A stretch of 64,000 bases of DNA from Botryococcus braunii. Its lineage: Eukaryota > Chlorophyta > Trebouxiophyceae. Positions 31,386 through 44,000 of the stretch are shown here, in pieces. Under the pieces are notes generated by a model. That model saw only the letters and a list, made by a program, of their open reading frames with translations, made no database searches and had not been told where the DNA came from. The stretch's first letter is position 1; each line of letters begins with the position of its first letter. The DNA is taken from contig KV908546.1 of assembly GCA_002005505.1 (NCBI GenBank), positions 62,922 to 126,921 of the forward strand. Reading direction: 5' to 3'. The translations under genes were made by a program, and so were the position numbers.

Positions 31386-32596
31386 ATGATGGCGGTTAAA
31401 CGGAAAGGAAAAAAAAGTACTCCGGTCTCCCCCTTAAAGAGAAAGAAATTTTGGAAGGTTTGGAAAAGGAAGGTATTGAAGTCGATGATCTTTTGGAAGA
31501 GTCCGAAACGGAATTGCATCTGGCCCCATCGCCCAAACCGACCACACCCAAAACGAAACCCAAACCCACTCCTTTGAAGACACCCTTGAAGAAAAATAAG
31601 ACTAAGTCCCTAATTCTACGGTTATTGAAGCGGATTGAGGCCTTGGAGGGAGAACGAGCATCCAAGCGGACGTCATCCACCACTAACGTCGTGCGTGTGC
31701 CTACACCAGCCATGTTTACAGGAAAAAGAGGAAGCTTCCAATTCTTTGCTAGTAAGGTGGAATCATATGTGAACATTTCAAATGTGTCAAGGGACAAGTG
31801 GGTGGCAGTCGCGCTGCAATGTATGGAGGAGCGACCTACAAAGGTGTGGGGGACATACCTCAAAAGGAAGGAAAGGGAAGGAGGTCAAACAGAGCCAACA
31901 TGGGAAGACTTTAAAAATTTTATGGGAAATCGATACGACTCTACAGATTTGGTTATGGCTGCCCGGCAGAAATTAGACCATGTTTATCAAGGGCAAGAAA
32001 GCGTTGAAAGATACATAGAAAGGTTTATTTCCTTGTTGAGTGATGTAGAAACCGAACATGACATCTGCGAAAATGATAAAATATATATGTTCCTCAAAGG
32101 CCTGAATGCTCCTATTAGAGTTGCTTGCACAGTTAACCCTCAAACTGGTGTCAGGTTCACAAGCCTCGACTCATTGTGCACTTATGTGGTGCAATATGAA
32201 AGCAACTTAAAATCAGGGGGGATGCTGAGGGGACAGGAAGGAAGGAAGGTTCTCAACGTTGTGAAGAGGACTCCAACAAGCACGCCGGCATACTTTCCGG
32301 GATTCACCCAGGTGCCTGTGCTTGGAGCCGTCGGACACAACGTTGGTGGGAAGTTAGATTCTCGGACAAGCGTCCCCTCCGAGCGCCAGTGTTATTTCTG
32401 CAAAAACTTTGGTCACGAGCAATGGCAATGTCAGGGCAAGCGGGACTACTTGCAAAGGAAGAGCAGGCGCGACAGTCAATTGCCCCCACCTCCTCCTTTC
32501 CCCTCTAATCAAGCTCGAGGTGGGCAGTGGAAGGGCCGTGGTGGCCGGGGAGCACATTGGAAGGGAAAAGGGCCGGGGCATAATCCTCAAAAGTAA
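31386..32596 (+). pseudogene. gag: G2 gag with an early frameshift
   Basis: The ATG frame at 31386 reads MMAVKRKGKKSTPVSP and is out of register because the A run at about 31408-31416 is two bases longer than in G1. Downstream of it the normal gag frame is open to the stop at 32594-32596, with the same capsid motifs and the knuckle CYFCKNFGHEQWQC. It includes the C-terminal PPFPSNQARGGQWKGRGGRG segment that the insertion separates in G1. Confidence 0.9.
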
Positions 32597-32607
32597 ATTC
32601 TGAAGCC

Positions 32608-35600
32608 ATGGATGCCACTTGCTTGCATGTTTTGCACTCTCTTGTGGCCTCCAATTTGGGAAAGGAAGGGGTGAACCTTGTGGTGCCAAATGTTAGGAAG
32701 GCTGAATCTGAGATTTCCAAGTTTTTATGGGAACAAAGGTGCAACCCGTCCCTCACTTGTTGTTTCATTGTGGGAAGGAAAACTTGGAAAAGTAAGAGTC
32801 TCTATGCTCACCGTATGCAAGGAAGGATTGTGGAAGTGTGTTCAGGAAGGAAGGGACAGGCGGTGGACATGAATGGTCAAACTAGTGTATACCCATTCTC
32901 TTTTGTATGTTGTGTGGTTCCCCCAAGACCCACACTCACCGTGGGAAGTGTTACTACTGACTCTCCGCTAGCTATGACCTTTCCGGCGAATGTTAAGGGG
33001 AAAATCCTTTCAGTGTTGTTTGATAGTGGGGCATTTCATTCGTTTATTAAAAGTGATACTTTGCAAGGGCTAGGGGTGCGATACAAACCCGCATGCATAT
33101 CCGTGACTCTTGCTGATGGAAGTGTGTCCGATACGAAAGGAACGATAGATGTGTCGTTTACACTCAAGCCTGGTATAACTTCCCGTCACAACTTCATTGT
33201 AAGCCCTGCCATGATTGATGGGGTAGACATGATTTTGGGGCAGGACTGGATGGAAGAAAGAGGAGTCTCAATTGATTTTTGTGTGAAGGCTGCTCAATTT
33301 AGACATAATGGGAAGTGGGTCACCCTAAAACACGCAAATTCATCGTTACCAGTGGGGCCAAAACTTGTTTGGGGTTTACAAGCACAAGAGAGGAAGGAAG
33401 GAAGGAAGGATAGGAATGGAAAAGGATGGAAGGGTCAAGATGTTTGGAAGGTTTGTTTGTATACTGTGCTTGTGAATGAGCAGGCTGAACTGGTGGACAT
33501 CACCGGGGAGGAAGCCTCAAGTGAGGCCGACCTGGCGGACACCGACAAACCTATGGACGACACCCCCGTCGTCACAAAACCCCCCAGTAGTACCGGTATG
33601 ACTTTCACTCATCAAATAAATGACATGTTGGAAGGCAAGCCACAGGCCCTGAAAGACTTGTTACTTGCAAATGAGGACTTGTTTGCAAAACAACTCCCGG
33701 GGTTACCCCCGGAGCGGGAAGTGTTTCACACAATAAATTTGGAACAAGGACATCGGCCCACCAATAGGCCCGCGTACCGTCTTGCTCCAAGTGAGCTTGC
33801 GGAATGCGAAAAAACGGTTGATGAGTTGTTAAAATTGGGATTGATCAGGCCAAGTTGCTCACCATTTGCATCACCTGTTTTGTTTGTTAGAAAGAAGGAT
33901 GGAAGTTTGCGTATGGTAATAGACTACCGTCCCCTGAATAAAATTACCATCTCGGATAGGTACCCTCTCCCCAGAATTGACGATCTGTTGGATAGGCTTA
34001 AGGGAGCCAAGGTGTTTTCGAGCTTGGACTTGTTGTCTGGGTACCATCAAGTGCGACTTCGCAAGGAGGACGTGCCTAAAACTGCCTTCAGGACCCCTTT
34101 TGGCTTGTACGAATTTCTTGTACTTCCCTTTGGTTTGACCAACGCGCCCGCGACATTTCAACGGCTTATGAATGAGGTTTTTCACGACTTATTAAGGGAA
34201 GGCTTTGTGGTTGTATACTTGGATGATGTGCTCATTTATAGCAAAACGGAAGAGGAGCACCTTCTGCAGTTGGACAGAGTTTTCACCCGTCTACGCGAAC
34301 ACCAACTCCTGGCAAAACTTGTCAAATGCTCTTTCTTTGAGAAACAATTGAAATACTTGGGACACATCATTGGGGAAAATGGGTTGGAAGTGGATATGGA
34401 TAAAGTCAAGGTGGTGCAGGAGTGGCCTACGCCCACAAACGTAACGGAAGTTAGGAGGTTTCTTGGGTTGTCTAATTACTTTCGAAAGTTTATTCAGAAC
34501 TACAGTATCCTGGCAACCCCATTGACAGCTCTCTCTAGGGCAAAAGCACCTTGGAAGTGGGGACAGGAACAACAGGAAGCATTTGACAACATAAAGGAAG
34601 CTTTGGTAAGTGCCCCTATCTTAACACTCCCGGACGTACGTCGGCCATTTAAGGTAGTGTGCGATGCATGCGATTACGGCGTGGGAGCTGTGCTATTTCA
34701 AGATGGGAAGGTTTGTGCGTATTTCAGTAAAAAGTTGGGAGCAAGCGAGAGGAACTACAGTGCCACGGAACGGGAGTTATTGGCTGTAGTGTATGCTCTC
34801 ACGGAATGGAGATGTTATTTGTTAGGTAAGCCAGTAACGGTGGTGACGGATCACAAGTGCAACACCTTCTTGGGTCAACAGGTGGGGCTTAGTCCTCGGA
34901 GGGCTCGGTGGGCCGAGCGCCTGCAGGAGTTTGAGATTGAATGGGTATGGGAACCGGGCAAGACCAACATTGCGGATCCGCTCTCCAGGTGTCACTTCAC
35001 TCAACACCCTGGACCTGGGGGGAGGGACAATGGGCTGCTGTGGCCGGGGCTGCCCTCCGGCGCAAGCGTCGGCGCACCAGTCCGGACTCCCTCACCCCCT
35101 CCAGCCGGGATGTCGAGGGTACCCTCACAGCTCGGGTCCGCAAGGTCCCCAAGGTCACGCTCCCGGGGCCCGCTCACGAGACCCCAAGCTCCCTCGGCAC
35201 GATGGAGCAAATCGGGTTGGCCAGCCCGAGTGAGCTTACCCGCGAGACCGATGGGTACGAATCCCTACTTGGCAAACTTGAGAAGGCTTACACATACGAT
35301 CCGTGGTTGGCAGCGCGTGCGAATAGAAGGAAGGTTAGTCTAAAGGGAGGCTTTTGGGAGAGGAATGGACGGAAATATGTTCCTGCATTGTTTGAGGAAA
35401 GGAAAGATGGGGAACTTGTCGTGGAGAACCTACGACGTGGAATTTTGGAAGCTTTACATGATCCACCTCATGTTGGTCACCCTGGAGTAACTCGCATGTA
35501 CGAGCTTGTAACAAGGGAATGGTATTGGCCGGGAATGTATGAGGATGTCAAAGCCTATGTTGCTCATTGTGACTCTTGTCAACGAGTCAAGGCTCGGAAT

Positions 35601-35912
35601 ACTTTGCCTGCTGGTCTTCTTCACCCCTTACAAATACCAGCAAGGAAGTGGCAAAGTGTGTCTATGGACTTTATTACTAACCTCCCAAAGACCCCAAGTG
35701 GACATGATGCGATTTGGGTTGTTGTGGATAGGCTTAGCAAGTGTGCTCATTTTGCTGCTACAACCATGAATGCTGATGCTTATACTCTAGCACAATTGTT
35801 AAGGACATGGGTGTGGATGTATCGTGGATCCCGGGTGTGGTGGCATTGTGGATCACAAGCCACTCACTGGCGAACGCGGCCGCACTCTGGACGATCCGAA
35901 CGAGCCAAATGA
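32608..35912 (+). pseudogene. pol: G2 pol: protease, RT, RNase H, partial integrase
   Basis: Pol opens at the ATG at 32608, 11 bases after the gag stop and in another frame. It has protease LFDSGAFHSF (Phe where G1 has Ser), RT DLLSGYHQVRL and VYLDDVLIYSK, RNase H CDACDYGVGAVLF, and VTDHKC. A missing G at about 35032 shifts the frame before the integrase, which is readable in the next frame: HPGVTRMYELVTREWYWPGM, CDSCQRVK and MDFITNLPKTPSGHD. It then ends at 35912, because the rest of the core is deleted. Confidence 0.92.
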
Positions 35913-36591
35913 GGATAGCTGGAAATAACTTGCACAGGTCACGCGTTGTTGCCACAAGAAAGTGGAAGAGTACAGAGAGAGTCACGGGCTCCCGCCATTG
36001 CCTCCCAAGGGCACGACTCCTAGGGTCCACCCTTAGGGTCCCGTCGACCGGTTGGCCCTCCTTGGAGGGGTCTCTCTGTATGGCCATATGGACTTTGGAT
36101 AGGCTAGGGTAAGGCTGCCTTACCCGGTAGGGTTGACCATGGGTCCCTTACCTGGATAGATTTTTGTGCACATTAGGTGTATGGCCTTTTCACTTCACTA
36201 CCACACCTGATCAATATGGTGCAATACTGGCGTAATACTGGACTATATGTGGAAATTGGACTCCCCTTGGACTCTGGACTTTTGGACATCTGGACTTTTA
36301 GCTCTGCCCTTGTGTCTCATTTTGGCTGTTCATCATGTGGACTTTCGTTTTTCTCTCAGTGTTTTGTCTTTTGTTCTGTTAGTCATGCCTGATCCTTGTT
36401 CTTATTGCATTATGGTGGGGACCCCGATACGCAGCATTCGGCTGGGGTCTGGCAACACGGGAGGCGGGTTGCCCGTAGGTCTAAGTCTGAGTCTCCGCAT
36501 GTTGGAAGGACTTGTTCCTTTGTTTGTCTTGTCTGTTTGTTGTTGCGCTCTGCCTTCTGCGCGGGGACGCACAGGAATAAGGGGGGGAGTA
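35806..36591 (+). other. G2 recombinant 3' part and untranslated tail
   Basis: At about 35812 the match to G1 pol stops. About 100 bases of different sequence follow, then the match resumes near 35940 at the end of the chromodomain reading (CCACAAGAAAGTGGAAGAG, compare 48506). The patch contains GTGGATCACAAGCC and GAGGATAGCTGG, which resemble the chromodomain of G1 but are diverged, so it may derive from another family. After the pol end there are about 560 untranslated bases and a purine tract (AAGGGGGGGAG) before the LTR. Confidence 0.7.
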
Positions 36592-37040
36592 TGTAGTGAG
36601 ATGCCGCGTCAGCGCGACGCGTCTCACGTAGGATGTGCGCGTAGTTCATGTTTCTTCGTGCCCTTTGGGATACGAGTAGATCTCGTTGTCCTTGTGTGTA
36701 GGAAAATGACTGTAATATCCTAGTGGGTCTCCTCTCGTCATCCATATCGTTATGCTCGCGAGAGCATCTCGTAGAGGGACGACGTAGCCGGATCCGCGCA
36801 TAGGTGGACTAGGAACTCGGGTGGTTATCATTGTCTTTGGGTTTTCTGTTACAAGGGAGGCATCTAGAAATATCTTTATTGGTCATAATATATTGTTCTT
36901 TGGAGACTCGGACGACCTGCGTGAGGAGGGCTGCGAACTTGTAACGGATTGGAACTTCGATTTCTACCTTCGGTGTCACCCTTGCCTGATACCCTTGCTT
37001 AGCTTGTTATAAATCTTAGTTCACGTCTCACTTCGTTAAA
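36592..37040 (+). repeat. G2 3' LTR
   Basis: 449 bp, same sequence as 30860-31308 as far as I can compare. It is followed by CCTCC and the rest of G1 gag. Confidence 0.94.
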
Positions 37041-37045
37041 CCTCC

Positions 37046-37148
37046 TCCTTTCCCCTCTAATCAAGCTCGAGGTGGGCAGTGGAAGGGCCGTGGTGGCCGG
37101 GGAGCACATTGGAAGGGAAAAGGGCCGGGGCATAATCCTCAAAAGTAA
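37046..37148 (+). CDS. gag: G1 gag, C-terminal end after G2
   Basis: Gag resumes (PFPSNQARGGQWKGRGGRG and a basic Gly-rich end) and stops with TAA at 37146-37148. With 29754-30859 this restores one frame once G2 and one CCTCC are removed. Confidence 0.9.
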
Positions 37149-37159
37149 ATTCTGAAGCC

Positions 37160-40106
37160 ATGGATGCCACTTGCTTGCATGTTTTGCACTCTCTTGTGGC
37201 CTCCAATTTGGGAAAGGAAGGGGTGAACCTTGTGGTGCCAAATGTTAGGAAGGCTGAATCTGAGATTTCCAAGTTTTTATGGGAACAAAGGTGCAACCCG
37301 TCCCTCACTTGTTGTTTCATTGTGGGAAGGAAAACTTGGAAAAGTAAGAGTCTCTATGCTCACCGTATGCAAGGAAGGATTGTGGAAGTGTGTTCAGGAA
37401 GGAAGGGACAGGCGGTGGACATGAATGGTCAAACTAGTGTATACCCATTCTCTTTTGTATGTTGTGTGGTTCCCCCAAGACCCACACTTACCATGGGAAG
37501 TGTTACTACTGACTCTCCGCTAGCTATGACCTTTCCGGCGAATGTTAAGGGGAAAATCCTTTCAGTGTTGTTTGATAGTGGGGCATCTCATTCGTTTATT
37601 AAAAGTGATACTTTGCAAGGGCTAGGGGTGCGATACAAACCCGCATGCATATCCGTGACTCTTGCTGATGGAAGTGTGTCCGATACGAAAGGAATGGTAG
37701 ATGTGTCGTTTACACTCAAGCCTGGTATAACTTCCCGTCACAACTTCATTGTAAGCCCTGCCATGATTGATGGGGTAGACATGATTTTGGGGCAGGACTG
37801 GATGGAAGAAAGAGGAGTCTCAATTGATTTTTGTGTGAAGGCTGCTCAATTTAGACATAAGGGGAAGTGGGTCACCCTAAAACACGCAAATTCATCGTTG
37901 CCAGTGGGGCCAAAACTTGTTTGGGGTTTACAAGCACAAGAGAGGAAGGAAGGAAGGAAGGATAGGAATGGAAAAGGATGGAAGGGTCAAGATGTTTGGA
38001 AGGTTTGTTTGTATACTGTGCTTGTGAATGAGCAGGCTGAACTGGTGGACATCACCGGGGAGGACGCCTCAAGTGAGGCCGACTTGGCGGACACCGACAA
38101 ATCTATGGACGACACCCCCGTCGTCACAAAACCCCCCAGTAGTACCGGTATGACTTTCACTCATCAAATAAATGACATGTTGGAAGGCAAGCCACAGGCC
38201 CTGAAAGACTTGTTACTTGCAAATGAGGACTTGTTTGCAAAACAACTCCCGGGGTTACCCCCGGAGCGGGAAGTGTTTCACACAATAAATTTGGAAGAAG
38301 GACATCGGCCCCCCAATAGGCCCGCGTACCGTCTTGCTCCAAGTGAGCTTGCGGAATGCGAAAAAACGGTTGATGAGTTGTTAAAATTGGGATTGATCAG
38401 GCCAAGTTGCTCACCATTTGCATCACCTGTTTTGTTTGTTAGAAAGAAGGATGGAAGTTTGCGTATGGTAATAGACTACCGTCCCCTGAATAAAATTACC
38501 ATCTCGGATAGGTACCCTCTCCCCAGAATTGACGATCTGTTGGATAGGCTTAAGGGAGCCAAGGTGTTTTCGAGCTTGGACTTGTTGTCTGGGTACCACC
38601 AAGTGCGACTTCGCAAGGAGGATGTGCCTAAAACTGCCTTCAGGACCCCTTTTGGCTTGTACGAATTTCTTGTACTTCCCTTTGGTTTGACCAACGCGCC
38701 CGCGACATTTCAACGGCTTATGAATGAGGTTTTTCACGACTTTATAAGGGAAGGCTTTGTGGTTGTATACTTGGATGATGTGCTCATTTATAGCAAAACG
38801 GAAGAGGAACACCTTCTGCATTTGGACAGAGTTTTCACCCGTCTACGCGAACATCAACTCCTGGCAAAACTTGTCAAATGCTCTTTCTTTGAGAAACAAT
38901 TGAAATACTTGGGACACATCATTGGGGAAAATGGGTTGGAAGTGGATATGGATAAAGTCAAGGTGGTGCAGGAGTGGCCTACGCCCACAAACGTAACGGA
39001 AGTTAGGAGGTTTCTTGGGTTGTCTAATTACTTTCGAAAGTTTATTCAGAACTACAGTATCCTAGCAACCCCATTGACAGCTCTCTCCGGGGCAAAAGCA
39101 CCTTGGAAGTGGGGACAGGAACAACAGGAAGCATTTGACAACATAAAGGAAGCTTTGGTAAGTGCCCCTATCTTAACACTCCCGGACGTACGTCGGCCAT
39201 TTAAGGTAGTGTGCGATGCATGCGATTACGGCGTGGGAGCTGTGCTGTTTCAAGATGGGAAGGTTTGTGCGTATTTCAGTAAAAAGTTGGGAGCAAGCGA
39301 GAGGAACTACAGTGCCACGGAACGGGAGTTATTGGCTGTAGTGTATGCTCTCACGGAATGGAGGTGTTATTTGTTAGGTAAGCCAGTAACGGTGGTGACG
39401 GATCACAAGTGCAACACCTTCTTGGGTCAACAGGTGGGGCTTAGTCCTCGGAGGGCTCGGTGGGCCGAGCGCCTGCAGGAGTTTGAGATTGAATGGGTAT
39501 GGGAACCGGGCAAGACCAACATTGCGGATCCGCTCTCCAGGTGTCACTTCACTCAACACCCTGGACCTGGGGGGAGGGACAATGGGGCTGCTGTGGCCGG
39601 GGCTGCCCTCCGGCGCAAGCGTCGGCGCACCAGTCCGGACTCCCTCACCCCCTCCAGCCGGGATGTCGAGGGTACCCTCACAGCTCGGGTCCGCAAGGTC
39701 CCCAAGGTCACGCTCCCGGGGCCCGCTCACGAGACCCCAAGCTCCCTCGGCACGATGGAGCAAATCGGGTTGGCCAGCCCGAGTGAGCTTACCCACGAGA
39801 CCGATGGGTACGAATCCCTACTTGGCAAACTTGAGAAGGCTTACACATACGATCCGTGGTTGGCAGCGCGTGCGAATAGAAGGAAGGTTAGTCTAAAGGG
39901 AGGCTTTTGGGAGAGGAATGGACGGAAATATGTTCCTGCATTGTTTGAGGAAAGGAAAGATGGGGAACTTGTCGTGGAGAACCTACGACGTGGAATTTTG
40001 GAAGCTTTACATGATCCACCTCATGTTGGTCACCCTGGAGTAACTCGCATGTACGAGCTTGTAACAAGGGAATGGTATTGGCCGGGAATGTATGAGGATG
40101 TCAAAG
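37160..40106 (+). CDS. pol: G1 pol: protease, RT, RNase H, start of integrase
   Basis: Pol is open from the ATG at 37160, 11 bases after the gag stop and in another frame. Protease FDSGASHSFIKS lies about residue 138. RT motifs are YPLPRIDDLLDRLKGAKVFS, SLDLLSGYHQVRL, LPFGLTNAPATFQ and YLDDVLIYSK (about residue 536). RNase H has CDACDYGVGAVLF, ATERELLAV and TDHKC. The integrase zinc region begins GHPGVTRMYELVTREWYWPG. The frame is cut after MYEDVK by D (duplication CAAAG, 40102-40106) and continues at 47348. Confidence 0.94.
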
Positions 40107-40985
40107 TCAAGCATTTCTGCTTGCGGCGTCACCTGCAGTGATGGCACGACGGCAGCGTCACTTCGTAGCCTGTGGGAAAAACCGTCCACGCTACAACGTT
40201 TCCAGGAACAGCACACAGCACTCTCCAACAGTAGAGGTTGGTCAAGGATACCAACATGCTTCGGACAAGTCTTACAAATGATCTTAACTGCTCTCACTCT
40301 TGCTAAAGACCACGTAACACTACGCCTTGCCTGATAGCAGAGTTCAGCACCAAAGAGGCCTTGCGATGTCTACTTTACGTCACTAGAATACAATAATAGT
40401 TCATCAGTAACTCAGCAAGGTCTCTTTGTGATGTTTGTACAGTGAAACTATCTTACCGCCACAACGGTGGACGTCAACATAAGTCTCAATGAGGTCAAAC
40501 ATTCAGTGCGCTCTCGTCATGCACTCTCATCAATGCACACAGCAGTAATATCTAACTGGTCTGAATGTTTGAGCACAATCATATCTGGAACGGCTTTGAG
40601 AATCCTAAACACACCTGCAGTGATGGCACGACGGCAGCGTCACTTCGTAGCCTGTGGGAAAAACCGTCCACGCTACAACGTTTCCAGGAACAGCACACAG
40701 CACTCTCCAACAGTAGAGGTTGGTCAAGGATACCAACATGCTTCGGACAAGTACCGAGCCGTTCCTGGGCTGCCCAGGGATGGCTCGGACTGCAGGGATC
40801 CTAAAGTACTACCATACGTAATGTCTATTGAGAACGCATATCGTACAAGTCACGTGTTATGTCATTGAGGTACGAGTATGATCTATACCGTTCATAAAGG
40901 GCTATAACGGCTATAGTTTACACTGCTGTTGATGGCATGTGACAGGGGATGTCACTAAGTACAGTATTGACCAATTCATTCAACA
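40107..40985 (-). repeat. D 3' LTR
   Basis: 879 bp; minus strand TGTTGAATGAATTGG...AAATGCTTGA, so the end is GA and not CA. Leader repeats (138 bp) are 40615-40752 (upstream copy, then GTGTGTTTAGG) and 40133-40270 (downstream copy, then GTGACGCCGC). A polypurine tract lies at 40986-40995. Confidence 0.95.
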
Positions 40986-41010
40986 CTTCCCCTTGACAGC
41001 ACCCTGTCAC

Positions 41011-44000
41011 CTATGTCATCTTCACAAGTCCAAACCCTCGCCTGTGCATCTGGAAGGCAGGGCGAGCGAGAGGCTTTGTCAGCATGTCTGCCTTGTTCCT
41101 TGCAGACTCCACATAGCAGAGTGTAACCTGCCCCTTTGCAATAGCTTCACGTGCAAAGTGGAAGCACACTGCAATGTGCTTAGTATACTTGCTATACAGT
41201 GGGTTTTTCAGGTTAGCAATGCACCCCTGATTGTCACAGTATAGCTTCACTGACCAAGGAGGAGTTCCGATTTCCTCCATGAACCCACGCAGCCAGTTAA
41301 GCTCCTTAATAGCCAGACTGGTTGCCATGAATTCTGCCTCCACAGTGGAGGTAGCAACTGAGTGTTGCTTCTTACTACCCCAGACCACAGCACTGCCAAA
41401 CACTGATAGCACATATCCCGAGGTAGAATGCCTGCTGTCAATATCGCCAGCATAATCTGCATCAACATGACCTTCTAACACAGGCCCTTTCCCTCCCAGC
41501 ACTAAGACACACTCTCGAGTAGACTGAAGATACCTCAATACCCTCAAGCCCTCATTCATGTGGGCAGTGGTGGGAGCGTTCCGGTAACGGGACAGAACAC
41601 CCACAGCCTGAGCTATATCAGGTCGAGTTGTATTAGCAATATACAACAGAGACCCAACAAGCTCACAATATCTATGCCCGGGAGGCAGTGGAGTCCCAGA
41701 CCCAAAGCTGGTCTCACCCACTGTAACCTGCGGCATCCCAGACATCACAAAGTCTTTACTCATGGGAGTATCGACTGTACGTGACTCAGCACTCACCCCA
41801 AACTTCTCACACAGTGCATCAATCTTAGGCACGCAGCTCAGTGATAAGCACCGATTCTCTCTATCTCTCAGGATCTGGCAGCCCAAGAAGTCCTTGACTT
41901 CACCAAGGTCATGAATCTTGAAGCTTGCCAACAGCTCCTTTTTCACCCATTCTATCTCTTCCGCACCCATTGCCACAATCAAAAGATCATCAACATACAC
42001 AAGCATGTATGACAGCTCCCCATCCTCGTGTCTCTTTATGTAAACTCCCGCATCGCTCTTACACACTTCATATCCCATACTCAGCAGCTTCTCATTCAGG
42101 GTCTTGTGCCAAGCCCTGGGAGCCTGCTTCAGGCCATAAAGGGCCTTACGCAGTCTGCACACAATGTTGGGGTTGCCATTATCAAATCCAGGAGGCTGTG
42201 TCACATACACCTCCTCCTCTAATTCACCATTCAAAAAGGCGGTCTTTATATCCACCTGGTGAATTTCCATGTTCTTTGCTGCAGCAGTTGCTAGCAAAGT
42301 CCTCCTGGACCCATAGCTACTGGTAGGTGCAAAGACCTCATCTACATCAACTCCAGGAATCTGTCTACAGCCCTGGGCTACAAGCCGAGCCTTAAATCTC
42401 AACACGTTCCCATGTGCATCAGTCTTCACAGAGAAGATCCAATGCACAGGGATCACCTTGTGTCCCCTGGGTCTCTCAACGTACTCCATCACCTCGTGCG
42501 CATCAAGAGAATCTTGCTCCTCTTGCATTGCCTGGCGCCAGAATTCCCACTGAGGGGATCTTTGCGCCTCCCTGAGGTTTCCAGGGATTGGCACCTTGGA
42601 CCACCTCACCCCAGGTATCTTACCCTTTACAGGATTCAGATTGTGATCATGCACAACATGGCTATCCTCTCTAGGCTCACACGCACGTGCTTCCACTACT
42701 CTTTCGCTCGAGGTTACTGCGTTACACACCTCTCTGACTCTCTCCCACTCTGGAGGTGTCTGCAGCTTTCTCTCCTTGGAGGATTCACATGCTGCTCCAC
42801 TCAATCTGGGTCTTACATCACTCGTCATGTCCCAAACGCACTCATCACTCAAAGGCGCAGCATAATCTGGCACTGTGCGACACCCTGCAGTGGTGTCTCT
42901 CTCATCCACGCTTGTACTCTCACAACACACCTGTGACTCCCCAGTGTGTCCCTCACAAGCACGCAGAGCCTGGCCATCTGAAGACTCCCTTTGTCCATCA
43001 AGTGTCTGATTGGAAATCTCCAAACTGACCTCTCTTGCCTCACTCTCAGCGCTTACATGATCAGACATGCCCTCCAGCCTGGCCAAGTCCTGTCCATTAG
43101 GCTGAGCTTCCGTTGCTTCCCCTGGGCAAATGGCCTCTGACATTCTCCTATTCTCTCCATCACTCACATCTCCATCATGTTCCACAGTGACCTCAGCTGC
43201 AGTCTCACGTGCTGCTACTCTCTGATCATACCGTTGCTGCCGGGTCAGCCCGTCTTGCCCTCGGACACCCATGGCCCCAACTTCCATTCGAACACATTCT
43301 TGCACATTATTCAAACGTTGTATGTGTGACTTGGTCTCCTCGCCTCCTCGCGCCAGGTTCTCCATGTGTCCGAGTACGGACCAGCTGTGGCCGGACTGCG
43401 TATGGCTCAGCTCCGAGGAAGTGGGCTCCCCGTCCACGTTGACACTTGTAGTCTCAGAATTCTCACAGGGGTTGATTGCACATGGGGTAGTTGCACAGGG
43501 GGTGGTTGCACAGGGGGAGTCAGGTCCGGACTGCTGCACGTTGACCTCTCGGTTGCAGAGAGGCTCAGGATCATCTGAGTCCCAAAAAGACAACTGACCC
43601 AAGGACTGCTGGCCCTCCTGTTGTACAAAAGGCAAGGCAAAGGGCTGCTGGACTGCATTTGGACTCACAGGAGACATGGTGCTAAGCCCCACTCTGTCTG
43701 CGCCCCTTAAGTGCTCCAGAAAGGTAACATCTCTGCTTTCTTTCCAAATCCCGTTTCCCATATAAATTCTATATGCCTTTGACACACTGGAATACCCTGT
43801 GAAGAGACCAGGGGAGGTCTTAGACTCAAACACTCCCCTTTGGTGATCAGGTATGTGCACATGTGCTAGACAGCCAAAAGTCCTGAGCAGGGATACATCG
43901 GGCTTTACCCCATGGAAGGCTTCATAAGGCGTCTTGTCACGTCCAGTCACAGGTCCCATATTGTACAGGATGCAGGCTGTCTCCACTGCTTCCTTCCAGA

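Larger units (their letters stand above)
30860..37040 (+). mobile_element. Element G2: sister chromovirus inserted in G1 gag
   Basis: LTRs 30860-31308 and 36592-37040 (449 bp each) appear identical by eye. The duplication CCTCC is at 30855-30859 and 37041-37045. It is near-identical to G1 over gag and pol, but carries frameshifts in gag and pol and lacks most of the integrase core and tail. It is recent and defective. Confidence 0.95.

Noticed and set aside
32505..32768. Minus-strand ORFs repeated at 37057-37320
   Set aside because: They are antisense shadows of the gag end and pol start in G2 and G1.
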